NCBI GenBank assembly: GCA_003154775.1
Contig: PMES01000054.1
Coordinates: 1 to 64,000 of the forward strand
DNA from: Acidobacteriota bacterium
GTDB taxonomy: Bacteria > Acidobacteriota > Terriglobia > Acidiferrales > UBA7541
Direction of reading: 5' to 3'
DNA length: 64,000 nucleotides
In this document: positions 26,051-36,095 of the stretch, piece by piece
Layout of the letters: the number at the start of each line of letters is the position of its first letter
Numbering within the stretch: the stretch's first letter is position 1
Position numbers and translations under genes: made by a program
The notes under the pieces: model-generated
Databases searched by the model: none
What the model was told of the DNA's origin: nothing
What the model saw: only the letters and a program-made list of their open reading frames with translations

Positions 26051-26125
26051 AGAAATACTCAAACAACAGCATGTGAAGCCGTGCCCTGACGAGCGCCAGG
26101 CATGAGATGGGTAGCAGCAACAAAA

Positions 26126-26149
26126 CGGGGCGCAAATGAATGCGCCCCG
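26126..26149 (-). terminator. terminator of the first FecR/DUF6600 gene
   Basis: CGGGGCGCA and TGCGCCCCG form a perfect 9-bp stem around a 6-base loop. Read on the minus strand the stem is followed by TTTTG. It lies 29 bp after the stop at 26179. Confidence 0.75.
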
Positions 26150-26178
26150 GTAGAAGAATGGATTGGTGAAGAGAAGCG

Positions 26179-28239
26179 TCAGTGATGCGACTTATCGTCG
26201 TTTTTGGACTTCGATGACGAGGCTGCCTTGGCATGCTCAGCCTTCTGCTTTTGATTCAGCTTTTGCTTCTCCTCACTATGCTTCTGCGCCAACTGCTCCA
26301 ACTGCTGTTGATGTTGCTGGTTTAGCTCCTGCTGTTTGCTGGCGTCGACATTCTGCTGCTGGAGCTTCTGCTGCGCCTGGTACTGCTGCTGCTCGAGCTG
26401 CTGGCGTTCCTGGTCCTGCTTCTGATGAAGCTGCTCAAGTTCCTGCTGGTGCTTCTGTTCGAGTTCAGAATTCTCGACAGTAGCGGGCCGCGAGGCGGGC
26501 GGCCGATCGTTGTAGGCGCGGGTGTTGGCTGGCTTCCCGGCTTGATTGGTTTGCGCGCCAGCGGCATTGGACGGGCGGTTGGGATTGTTCTGTCCCTGAA
26601 GCGCATTCACGCGAGGTGTGGCCGGGGTGGACGGCGGAGCGATCTTGACGGGCGCCACGGTTGCGGTGGTACGCGCCGGCTGAATCTGCCGCGATTGTGC
26701 CATCGAGATGGGCTGTCCATGATTCGCTTGAATGGCAGCCTGCTGCTTTTCAAAAGAAGGCGGAGGCGGAGGAGGAGTGGTCTTAGCCACAACCGAGCGG
26801 CCCGCGAGAGCAGCGGGCGGGCGCACGTTTGTCGCTGCACCCGAACCCATCACGGCCTGCTTGGGTGGCGCCACGGAGGGAGCAGAGAAACCCACGGGGG
26901 CGGAAGCCACTTCCCTTTGGTCAACGGCAACGAGATTGCGCGAAACGGGCTGGGCAGAGGTGAACGCGCGTGGCGATGTGGCAGTGACGGCACCCGGAAC
27001 GCCCTGGTTCACATATCTCACGTTGTTGTTGACGTTGACGTTCCTGTTGACGACGGTCGTGTTGTAGTAGTTGTTGACCACGGTCTCATTCATGGTTGTG
27101 TTTGAGATGTTCACTCTGTTCACGTATGCGCGGCTGACGGCATAGGAGGGCACGAAGACTTCACGCGGGCCCAGCGGGAACCAGCCTACGTTCACACCAG
27201 CAGCAAAGCCGCCGACACCGATACCACCGCCAACGCCGACACCAAAGTGGGGTCCCCCGACCCAAGCGACAAGAGCGGGAGCGTAAACCGGGCGGACATA
27301 AGCAATACCGACGACACGCGGCGGCGCGGGTACCCAACCCCAGGCGCCTGCCACAAAAACCCAACGGCCATAATGGAAGGGAGCAAAGCCCCAGGACGCA
27401 TCATCAACCCAAGTCCAGCCCCAAGGAGAGATGTAAGCCCAGTGGCCGTAGCGATAGGGGGCCCAGCCGACGATGGTCACATGTGGAAACCAAACGGTGC
27501 CGTAGTCGGGAACCGGGCGCCAGCCGCCGTTGTCGTCCAAATCTTCGTAGCCGATGACATCGTCGGAGACGTAGCGGGGAGCAACGACGTGGTCTTCGTG
27601 GAGATCGCGCTCATCGCACCAGTTATCGAAATCATCCGCATCGGCAACGCCCTCGATGTCCGCATCGAGAGTGTCCGTGCCGGAAAAGGAGCCTTGCTCG
27701 CCCGGGTGGACGGTGTAAGCGGAGCCACCGCCGTTGACTTCTCCTTCCCCATCGCGAACGCTGACGATAGTGGTGTCGCCGGCTTCGTTGACATTGATGC
27801 GGTAGCGGCCAGGACGAAGAATGGAGAGGGCAAGATTGGGTGTGTCGACTTCGATGTTTTCACCGTCCCCCAAGCGCCGCACACGGATGCTGACGGTGCC
27901 CTCGGTAATGCGAACCTGAATGGTCTGGTCATTCAGATTGAGGAAAGAGAAGCCGGTTTCGCCGGCAAGGCGAAAGGCAGCGGAATCGACGTGCAACTCG
28001 GCGCGAGCGTCCTTATCGGTCCAGAACTTGTCGCCTGTGGTGATGGGGCGATTCGTGACAGCAGAAACCCAGTCATCGGTTCCAGCAGGACTAAAGGAGA
28101 CCTGGCCTTGAGTAACGCTAAGACGCGCGACGCGGCCCGGCGGATCGTCATCGTCGGCGGCCGCACGCGTCGGAACAGCTAACGCTACTCCGAGAATCAA
28201 AGTAAACAGCGTGAGGCAATAAAGTGAGCGTGTTTTCAT
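26179..28239 (-). CDS. secreted FecR-domain / DUF6600 protein with Gln/Glu-rich coiled-coil tail
   Basis: 686 residues with a signal peptide to about residue 27. A FecR-like domain (about 35-200) contains RVARLSVTQGQVSF and DTPNLALSILRPGRYRI, as in surface-sensing FecR proteins but without a membrane anchor. Residues ~240-330 hold the Trp/Tyr/Gly-rich DUF6600 repeat (YGHWAYISPWGWTWVDD, WGFAPFHYGRW). After an Asn- and Pro-rich linker, the last ~95 residues are a Gln/Glu/Lys coiled coil (LEQLHQKQDQERQQLEQQ type). It is a close paralogue of the gene 338 bp upstream. It probably works in the periplasm or outside; the function is unknown. Confidence 0.82.
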   Translation of the reverse strand: MKTRSLYCLTLFTLILGVALAVPTRAAADDDDPPGRVARLSVTQGQVSFSPAGTDDWVSAVTNRPITTGDKFWTDKDARAELHVDSAAFRLAGETGFSFLNLNDQTIQVRITEGTVSIRVRRLGDGENIEVDTPNLALSILRPGRYRINVNEAGDTTIVSVRDGEGEVNGGGSAYTVHPGEQGSFSGTDTLDADIEGVADADDFDNWCDERDLHEDHVVAPRYVSDDVIGYEDLDDNGGWRPVPDYGTVWFPHVTIVGWAPYRYGHWAYISPWGWTWVDDASWGFAPFHYGRWVFVAGAWGWVPAPPRVVGIAYVRPVYAPALVAWVGGPHFGVGVGGGIGVGGFAAGVNVGWFPLGPREVFVPSYAVSRAYVNRVNISNTTMNETVVNNYYNTTVVNRNVNVNNNVRYVNQGVPGAVTATSPRAFTSAQPVSRNLVAVDQREVASAPVGFSAPSVAPPKQAVMGSGAATNVRPPAALAGRSVVAKTTPPPPPPSFEKQQAAIQANHGQPISMAQSRQIQPARTTATVAPVKIAPPSTPATPRVNALQGQNNPNRPSNAAGAQTNQAGKPANTRAYNDRPPASRPATVENSELEQKHQQELEQLHQKQDQERQQLEQQQYQAQQKLQQQNVDASKQQELNQQHQQQLEQLAQKHSEEKQKLNQKQKAEHAKAASSSKSKNDDKSHH

Positions 28240-28499
28240 GGTGCTTTCTTCTCTCCTGGAGCGCTTGCCACCCTCATTAACCTGATGCCAGAACCCTCCG
28301 CGTGAGGATGGACCGTGGAGGAGCGACGGGCTGGTGCCGGTTTCGTGATCAGATGCTTCGCGGCCTTTCTAGCTGCGCGCAGTGTCACGTCCCAGACTTT
28401 CTGACGCTACTATGTGTAACACGGTCAGGTCTCAGGGAGTTGCAGGAGCACGCAGTGGGGATGCGAAAAGTACAAGTCGCCGGAGGAGCAGAAATACGG

Positions 28500-28530
28500 A
28501 AGGCCCGTCCAGTATCCCGGCACGGGCCTT
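28500..28530 (-). terminator. terminator-like hairpin after the second FecR/DUF6600 gene
   Basis: AAGGCCCGT (28500-28508) pairs with ACGGGCCTT (28522-28530), 48 bp beyond the minus-strand stop at 28578. The T-richness after the stem on the minus strand is modest. The rest of the gap 28240-28499 should contain the promoter of the downstream paralogue; I could not single out -35/-10 boxes. Confidence 0.5.
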
Positions 28531-28577
28531 TCTTTGAGAAGAGGTAACGGAGCTTCGACGGATTAAGACAATCCCAC

Positions 28578-30635
28578 TCAGCGATGGCCGCCGTGGGATC
28601 CGCCCCCGCCGCCACCATGTGAGCTGCTGCCGCCACCGCCATGAGAACTGCTGCCACCGGAAGAGTGCGGAGCAGAGGAGCTATGCGGCGCCGAAGAACC
28701 GTGTGGAGGCGCGTAGCTTCGCGGAGCGGCGTTGGAGCGTGGCGCAGAGTAGCCACGGTTGCCGTTCATCGCGCTGGGCGGACGATTCGCGGAGTTCCGG
28801 GAGGCCGAATTGGGGGCCGCGCCAGAGCCAGCCCAGGGTGGACGGTTGTTGGAGTTCGGGCGAGCCGCCGCCGACACGGAATTCGCGGGCCGATTCGTGC
28901 TGCCGAAACCTTGTGGGGCCCGGCCTGAGTCGGTTGAGTTGCCCTGCGCGCTCCAAGCGCGCGAGGAAGTGTTTGAGCGGGCCGATGAATTCACCGAAGC
29001 CGACGGCCTGGAACCCTGCGAACCGGCAGAGGGCGGATGATTGGCGGAGAGCTGCGACTGACGGTTAGTGCTCAATCCTGACGAAGTGCCTGCGGACCGC
29101 GCTGTGCTGGCCGCTGTGGAGTTGCCCGGCCTGAGAGCCGAACTGTTCATGGTGCGCGCGGGCAGATGAGAAGCAGATGCCGCAGGAGCGGTGCGTGCCA
29201 TCACGCTGCGATTCTGCACACTGGCAGAAGGTGTGGCGACGCGGCCATGGGAACTGGAAGCGCCCAGGTAACTTGCGCGGGTGGGAGATGCATTGATGCC
29301 GTTGGTCACTCGGGCGCCACTAAGAGCAGATGCCGAGAGATGCGTTGCGCCGCGATTGATGGCCTGGCCATTCACGAAGGCGCTGTGTGAGGCGGTGGTG
29401 ACCGCATTCACATTGTGCGCATAGCGATAGTTGCTAAAGTTGCGGAAGTTGTTCACGTTGGCATTGCGCATGAAGGTGTTGTGGATATTCACGTTGCGCC
29501 AGTAGTTGCCGCCAGCGTGATACCAGGGACGGAACGGCTCACCCCAGCCCAGGGGGAACCAACCATAACCGCCGCCAAACCCAAACCCAAAGCCGAACCC
29601 GCCGCCGAGGAACCCGACAAAGGCCGGACCATAAAAGGGCCGCCCATACATCGAGCCGGGGCACCAACCCCAGGAACCGCCGAACCGGTTCCAGCGGCCA
29701 TAGTGGAACGGAGCAAAACCCCAAGGCTCATAGCCGATCCAAGTCCAGCCCCATGGGCCAACATAGTTCCAGTAGCCATTGCTGTAAGGTGCCCACTCGG
29801 GATCGACATTGTTAGGTGTCCAGACCGAGCCGTAGTCGGGCTGTTCGCTCCAGGTGCCATTATCGTCCAGGTCGCTGTAGCCGACCGTGTCGCGGGATAC
29901 ATGCTGGGCCGAAGGGGAGTTGTCTTCCTTCAGGTCACGATCCTGTGCCCAGCGATCCATATCATCGGGCCCTGCTGCAGCGGCAGTCGAGAATTTTATG
30001 TTGTTATCCGCACCCGTGATATCGGCGCGCTCACCGGCGTGAACGGGATAGGTCTGCCCGCCAGCGGCAATTTCACCCTGGCCGCGGATCGCGGTAACGC
30101 TGGTATAGTCGCCGTTCTCGTTGACGTCGATGCGGAAGTCGCCTGCCTCGCGAACGGTAAAGGCAAGATTGGGCGTGTCCACCTCGTAGTTATCGCCCTG
30201 AAGGATTTCACGTACGCGGAAGTTGAGCTTGCCTTCGGCGAGGCGTATTTGGGTGATGTTCTGATCGAGATTCAGGAAAGAGATCGCGGTCATGCTGCCT
30301 AGATGGAGGGCAGCTTGTCCTGCTTGCAATTCCGCGCGGGAGTTTTGATCCACCCAGAGTTTATCGCCGATGGTCATGGGGCGATTCTTGGTGGCAGTGC
30401 CCCAATCGCCGGTCCCGCCGGGCTGCAGCGAGACAGAACCATCTGTGAAACTGATGCGGGCAACGCGTGATGGAGGATCCTGAGTGTCATCGGCGCTTGG
30501 CCCGACATCGCCTGAAGTGACCGTGGCATTGTTCTCCGGACCTTGCGCCTTGACGTCGGGCGACAACAAAAACAAGGAAGCGGCCAGACACAACAGGAAT
30601 GCAATGGTGCTCTTGGCGGTAAGGTTGGCCTTCAT
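28578..30635 (-). CDS. secreted FecR-domain / DUF6600 protein, Ser/Asn-rich tail
   Basis: 685 residues from the ATG at 30635 (GGGGAG upstream), which begins a clean signal peptide ending near VKA-QG; the longer frame to 30893 adds non-secretory sequence. The FecR-like domain has RVARISFTDGSVSLQPGG and DTPNLAFTVREAGDFRI. The DUF6600 segment has YWNYVGPWGWTWIGYEPWGFAPFHYGRWN. Instead of a coiled coil the tail is Ser/Asn/Arg-rich low complexity ending in a His/Gly/Ser-rich run. It is a tandem paralogue of 26179-28239 with a different C-terminus and is divergent from the BNR gene. Confidence 0.82.
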   Translation of the reverse strand: MKANLTAKSTIAFLLCLAASLFLLSPDVKAQGPENNATVTSGDVGPSADDTQDPPSRVARISFTDGSVSLQPGGTGDWGTATKNRPMTIGDKLWVDQNSRAELQAGQAALHLGSMTAISFLNLDQNITQIRLAEGKLNFRVREILQGDNYEVDTPNLAFTVREAGDFRIDVNENGDYTSVTAIRGQGEIAAGGQTYPVHAGERADITGADNNIKFSTAAAAGPDDMDRWAQDRDLKEDNSPSAQHVSRDTVGYSDLDDNGTWSEQPDYGSVWTPNNVDPEWAPYSNGYWNYVGPWGWTWIGYEPWGFAPFHYGRWNRFGGSWGWCPGSMYGRPFYGPAFVGFLGGGFGFGFGFGGGYGWFPLGWGEPFRPWYHAGGNYWRNVNIHNTFMRNANVNNFRNFSNYRYAHNVNAVTTASHSAFVNGQAINRGATHLSASALSGARVTNGINASPTRASYLGASSSHGRVATPSASVQNRSVMARTAPAASASHLPARTMNSSALRPGNSTAASTARSAGTSSGLSTNRQSQLSANHPPSAGSQGSRPSASVNSSARSNTSSRAWSAQGNSTDSGRAPQGFGSTNRPANSVSAAARPNSNNRPPWAGSGAAPNSASRNSANRPPSAMNGNRGYSAPRSNAAPRSYAPPHGSSAPHSSSAPHSSGGSSSHGGGGSSSHGGGGGGSHGGHR

Positions 30636-30913
30636 AACTTTCTCCCCTGATAAGGAACCCAAAATTGGCAGATGGGTCCCGGAAACCCGTATGTAATTAT
30701 GACGCTCAGTGGGTCTCCATGGGGTACAAACCCCAAAGGTGGAATTAAGTTGCCACAGGTGCTGAGGAGAGGAGTAAGTAGGCCCAGTTGGGCCAGGAAG
30801 TCCTAGTACTATAAACATCTTGCCCGGAATCTGTACCTTAGGCCAGCATGCCTCTCCGAACTTCTTGCCTACACTAACCTCTTGTGGGCGCACCGGCGCT
30901 CTGGGAGAATCGC

Positions 30914-32917
30914 ATGCAAATGAAACGTGTGCTTTTGGGGTTAGCCACGCTTACGCTGATTTTCGCCGTTCCTGCGAAGGCGCAGACTTGGAGGCAAGTG
31001 GGGCCTCCCGGCGGAACGGTCATTTCACTCGCTGCGGATCCAAATAACATCGACAACCTTTATCTGGGAACAGCGGACGGTCACGTGTTCACGTCGAGCG
31101 ACGAGGGCGCGCACTGGCAACTACTGAGCCGCATCGGCACCGGGCAAGATGACGTAATTACGCACATCATCGTGGACCCGCGCGATGCGAAACGACTCTA
31201 CGCGAGCACCTGGACGCTGTATTCGGGCGGCGGCGGCGTGTACCGCAGCGGCGACGGCGGGCATTCCTGGAACATTATTGGACTGGCGCACGAGACCGTG
31301 AGAGCGCTGGCGCAAGCGCCGACGGATCCGAAGCTGTTGCTGGCCGGCGCGCTCAGCGGCGTGTACCGCTCGAGCGACGAAGGCGCCACCTGGGAACGTA
31401 TTACCCCTGTCAATCATTCGGACCTGCGGAATTTTGATTCGGTGGCCTTCGATCCGAAGGATACCAACGTCATCTATGCTGGAACTTATCACCTGCCTTG
31501 GAAGACCACGAATGGCGGCAAAGACTGGTTTCCGGTGGTGAAGGGCATGATCGATGACTCCGATGTGATGAGCATCATCGTCGATCCCGCGAATGTGGAA
31601 AGCGTGCATGCCACGGCGTGTTCGGGGATCTATCACAGCATGAATGGCGGGCAGCAGTGGGTGAAATATCAGGGCATTCCTTCGGTGTTCCGCCGTACGC
31701 AGTTGATCCGCATGGACCCCACGAATGCAAGCATTCTGTACGCGGGGACGACCAGCGGTCTCTGGAAGACCGTGAATGACAAGGATTTCAAACGTGTGAC
31801 CCCGGGCGACTGGATCATCAACGCACTGATCATTGACCAGAAGAACCCGCAGAAAATTATCATTGGAACGGAGCGCGAAGGCGTCGAGATCAGCACGGAC
31901 GGCGGTGCGTCTTTCACTTCGGCGAACAACGGCTTCCAGCACCAGCACATTTCGGATGTGGCGTTGGACCGCGATCATCCGGAACGCGCCTTGGTAGTGC
32001 TGACGTTTGATAACGATGCGTTCCTGGCGACCAAGGACGGCGGCAACTCCTGGACAACGCTCGGGCCTGGGCTAAAGCGCACGGAAGTGCGTCACGTCTA
32101 TGCTGCACCTACCGGTTGGTGGGCGGCATTGACCAACGGCGGATGGATGAAGTATGACGACGCAGCTCACAAGTGGGTGCGTGCGGGGCTGTACGTGCCG
32201 GATACAACTTCTGCTCCGGCCGTAAAAACGACCAAGGGCAAGAAGGGCGTGACTCCTAAGGCAGCGGCACCGAAGAATGCTGCCCCTCAACTGACAGCTT
32301 TTCTGGTGAATGGCATGGCGTTCGGCAGGGATGCCTGGTACGCAGCGACGGCCGGCGGCGTGCTCGTCTCCAAGGACCATGGTGCAACGTGGAAGCCGGC
32401 CAGCAAGGATCCGCTGGCGCGCCAGCCGGCGCAATCAGTGGAAGTTGCCGCCGATGGCATTCAGGTCTGGGCGATCGTCGAACGGAATCTGCTGTACTCG
32501 AGCGACAAGGGCGAGACTTGGGATGCCAAGGAACTCGCGTTTGCCGCGGCGGGTAACCTGAAACTTCACCGCGTGGATGACAGCACGCTCTTCATCACGT
32601 CGAACATGGGCTTGTATGGCTCGCGCGATGCCGGGCGCACCTGGAACCGCTCGGACGTTCGTGAATTGTCCTTCCAGTCGGTGGCGGGGACGGAGAAAGC
32701 GTTGGTGGTGTCACTGCAGAAGCAGGGCCTGCTGGCGTCATTCGACGGCGGAAAATCCTGGCAGCACCTGGACGATCCGCTGTCGCAAGGTTACTTCCCC
32801 GTGATTCGGACGCGGCGTGACGGCTCGTTGGTGGCGGTTTCGGCCACCGAGGGCATGCTGAGTCTGGATCCGAATGCGCGGTCCGCGAACGCCGGGAACA
32901 GCCCGGGGATGCGCTAG
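30914..32917 (+). CDS. secreted Asp-box (BNR/sortilin-like) beta-propeller protein
   Basis: 667 residues from the ATG at 30914, with GGGAG seven bases upstream; a GTG at 30884 precedes the signal peptide and is disfavoured. The signal peptide ends near AKA-QT. Eleven Asp boxes of the form S-x-D-x-G-x-x-W are visible (SSDEGAHW, SGDGGHSW, TTNGGKDW, STDGGASF, SKDHGATW, SFDGGKSW and others) spread over the protein, implying one large or two stacked propellers like VPS10/sortilin and YCF48-type proteins. Sialidase catalytic residues were not recognised. Probably periplasmic or extracellular, of unknown function. A strong terminator follows. Confidence 0.82.
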   Translation: MQMKRVLLGLATLTLIFAVPAKAQTWRQVGPPGGTVISLAADPNNIDNLYLGTADGHVFTSSDEGAHWQLLSRIGTGQDDVITHIIVDPRDAKRLYASTWTLYSGGGGVYRSGDGGHSWNIIGLAHETVRALAQAPTDPKLLLAGALSGVYRSSDEGATWERITPVNHSDLRNFDSVAFDPKDTNVIYAGTYHLPWKTTNGGKDWFPVVKGMIDDSDVMSIIVDPANVESVHATACSGIYHSMNGGQQWVKYQGIPSVFRRTQLIRMDPTNASILYAGTTSGLWKTVNDKDFKRVTPGDWIINALIIDQKNPQKIIIGTEREGVEISTDGGASFTSANNGFQHQHISDVALDRDHPERALVVLTFDNDAFLATKDGGNSWTTLGPGLKRTEVRHVYAAPTGWWAALTNGGWMKYDDAAHKWVRAGLYVPDTTSAPAVKTTKGKKGVTPKAAAPKNAAPQLTAFLVNGMAFGRDAWYAATAGGVLVSKDHGATWKPASKDPLARQPAQSVEVAADGIQVWAIVERNLLYSSDKGETWDAKELAFAAAGNLKLHRVDDSTLFITSNMGLYGSRDAGRTWNRSDVRELSFQSVAGTEKALVVSLQKQGLLASFDGGKSWQHLDDPLSQGYFPVIRTRRDGSLVAVSATEGMLSLDPNARSANAGNSPGMR

Positions 32918-32943
32918 AAAAACCGAGTTCCCTTCTGCTTCAT

Positions 32944-32980
32944 TGGGCGTCCCGGCCAAGCTGGGGCGCCCATTTTCTTT
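32944..32980 (+). terminator. rho-independent terminator of the BNR gene
   Basis: TGGGCGTCCC (32944-32953) pairs with GGGGCGCCCA (32963-32972), 10 bp with one G-T pair, followed by TTTTCTTT. It is 27 bp after the BNR stop and 33 bp before the convergent response-regulator stop. Confidence 0.85.
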
Positions 32981-33004
32981 GGGTGAGGCTGCTGGGGGGC
33001 GAGA

Positions 33005-33688
33005 CTATTTGGGCAGGTGATTTCCACCAATTTGATAGCCAACACCGCGAATGGTGCGAATGAGCGGGCGATCGGAGCCCGCGTCAATTTTCTTGCGCAG
33101 GTAATTGATGTAGACATCGACGACGTTCGTAATGGAATCGGAGTGCATGCACCAAACTTCTTCGATGATGGAATTGCGCGAGACAGGGCGGCCGGAATGG
33201 CGGAGAAGATATTCCAGGAGCGCATATTCCTTGGGACTCAGCTCAATGGCACGTCCATTGCGGCTGACTTTGTGAGAGACACGATTCACCTCGAGATCCT
33301 CGAAGCGGAAAGTGTCCGTAACGGGACGATTGCGGCGCCGGAGCACGGCGTGCACGCGGGCGACAAGTTCCGCAACGGCGAACGGCTTAACGAGGAAGTC
33401 GTCGGCGCCGGCATTGAGGCCGCGAACGCGCTCTTCCACCGAAGTAGCCTGGGAAACAAGAATCACGGGCGCCTCCGGCCAGCGGCGGTGAATGGTGTGA
33501 AGAAACTCCAGCCCCGGGATTCCAGGGAGATTCAGGTCCAGGATTATGAGATCAATGGGAGACTTCTCCGATAATTCGGAAATCTGATTGCTTGCGGAAG
33601 CGACTTGCACGGTGAAGTGTTCCTGCTGAAACCGGGACTGAAGAAGCTCCGCCAGAGACAAATCAGCCTCAGCGACAAGAAGGCGCAT
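33005..33688 (-). CDS. OmpR/PhoB-family response regulator (orphan)
   Basis: 227 residues. The receiver domain (1-118) has the phosphoacceptor D51 in LIILDLNLPG, with the conserved Thr position occupied by Ser in VSQATS and Lys in LVKPF. The winged-helix DNA-binding domain (about 128-222) has ELSPKEYALLEYLLRH and the TIRGVGYQI wing. No histidine kinase is encoded next to it. The gene ends at the boundary where strand composition changes. Confidence 0.93.
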   Translation of the reverse strand: MRLLVAEADLSLAELLQSRFQQEHFTVQVASASNQISELSEKSPIDLIILDLNLPGIPGLEFLHTIHRRWPEAPVILVSQATSVEERVRGLNAGADDFLVKPFAVAELVARVHAVLRRRNRPVTDTFRFEDLEVNRVSHKVSRNGRAIELSPKEYALLEYLLRHSGRPVSRNSIIEEVWCMHSDSITNVVDVYINYLRKKIDAGSDRPLIRTIRGVGYQIGGNHLPK

Positions 33689-34215
33689 GATGGTTCACAC
33701 AAACGAACTTTCTGGAAGGGGATGCATCGAGTTTGGGGGCTGGGAGCAAGGCTGTCAAGAAAGGCTCTGCGGCCAGCGCTCGAAAGATTACGGGCCAGGC
33801 GGCTGCGCCCCAATTTGAATCACTTCTTGGAAGGACACAGCGTTTCTCACTTCAGGCTGCGCAAACGTCGAGTCCTCTAGCGTTACGCTCGGCTAGCCCA
33901 CGCGCAGAGGTGTGCAACTGGTCTTACCGAGCAAGCGGCGTTCCAGCACACTTTTCTTCCAACACTTTCTTCTATCGGCACTTTCGGCCGTTCTCAATTC
34001 GCCATCCCTCTCTTTTTGTTCAGCCTCACGGCTCTGGCGGCGCAGTTGCTTCCGATTCCGTTCCACACGGTTCTATCTCCCCATATGCTACCGGGTACAA
34101 ATTTCGTTCAACTCGGCAGCAACTCTCCAATTCGGCACATCTCACTTCTTTTCTTTCATTAAGACTTCCTCACACAGAACTTTTCTCCTTGGGAGTTTGC
34201 ATCACGTCTTTCCTC
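33689..34215. other. gene-free stretch at a compositional boundary
   Basis: About 530 bases with no convincing gene. The plus strand becomes pyrimidine-rich from about 33940 (CTTTTCTTCC, TCTTTTTGTT). Two overlapping frames stay open but encode Ser/Phe-rich sequence without motifs. No dif-like palindrome, tRNA or recombinase site was recognised. Confidence 0.5.
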
Positions 34216-35543
<1,328 letters not shown>

Positions 35544-35548
35544 TCACT

Positions 35549-35965
35549 CTACGAGAATTTTTCGATGACTTCCGGGGGAATCGGTTGGCTCGCCGTCTTG
35601 GATGGATCGCCCCCCGGCCGCACCGTCCACACACGTTTTTCAAACCCTTCCACCGCCAGGGTCTGTCCGCGCAAGAGCCGGTGCTGCACAGTGAAGCTGC
35701 TCTTCCCCCACTGCGTCACGCAGGATTCCACACTGACAACATCTCCAAACGAGGATGGTGCGAAAAAATTCGCGCTCGCCTGGACCAGTGGAATCCCCGC
35801 AATCTGGAACTGCCGCAACATCTCTGCCTTCGGCAAGCCCAGCGCTCGAAGGAAGAGCGCATTGGTGCAAGCGTCGAAATACTCGAAATAGCGGGGGAAA
35901 AAGACAATTCCGAAGGGGTCGCAGTCGCCCCATTCGATCTGGATTTCTTTGCGATTTATGAGCAT
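35549..35965 (-). CDS. hot-dog acyl-CoA thioesterase, 4-hydroxybenzoyl-CoA thioesterase-like
   Basis: 138 residues with the YbgC/4-HBA-CoA thioesterase signature WGDCDPFGIVFFPRYFEYFD near residues 12-31; D17 is the expected catalytic aspartate. It shares a minus-strand transcript with pobA and is divergent from pcaF. In this context it probably releases 4-hydroxybenzoate or a related aromatic acid from its CoA ester, feeding PobA. A generic housekeeping acyl-CoA thioesterase is the alternative. Confidence 0.82.
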   Translation of the reverse strand: MLINRKEIQIEWGDCDPFGIVFFPRYFEYFDACTNALFLRALGLPKAEMLRQFQIAGIPLVQASANFFAPSSFGDVVSVESCVTQWGKSSFTVQHRLLRGQTLAVEGFEKRVWTVRPGGDPSKTASQPIPPEVIEKFS

Positions 35966-36029
35966 GGTGTGCTTCCATCCTCAGCGGCTGACGTGGTCCA
36001 AGCGAGTCTAACGCACGCCCCCGGAAGAA

Positions 36030-36053
36030 GCACCGGATTTGGTCAACCGGTGC
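36030..36053. promoter_or_regulatory. inverted repeat in the thioesterase/pcaF divergent promoter region
   Basis: GCACCGG (36030-36036) and CCGGTGC (36047-36053) are perfect 7-bp inverted arms separated by 10 bp, giving about 17 bp between arm centres. The site lies 43 bp before pcaF and 65 bp before the thioesterase gene, suitable for a dimeric regulator acting on both. No pca regulator gene is present in the window. It could also fold as a simple hairpin. Confidence 0.4.
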
Positions 36054-36095
36054 GCGTTTACGGTAGACTGGGAACGAGGAAAGACCGCAAAAACC

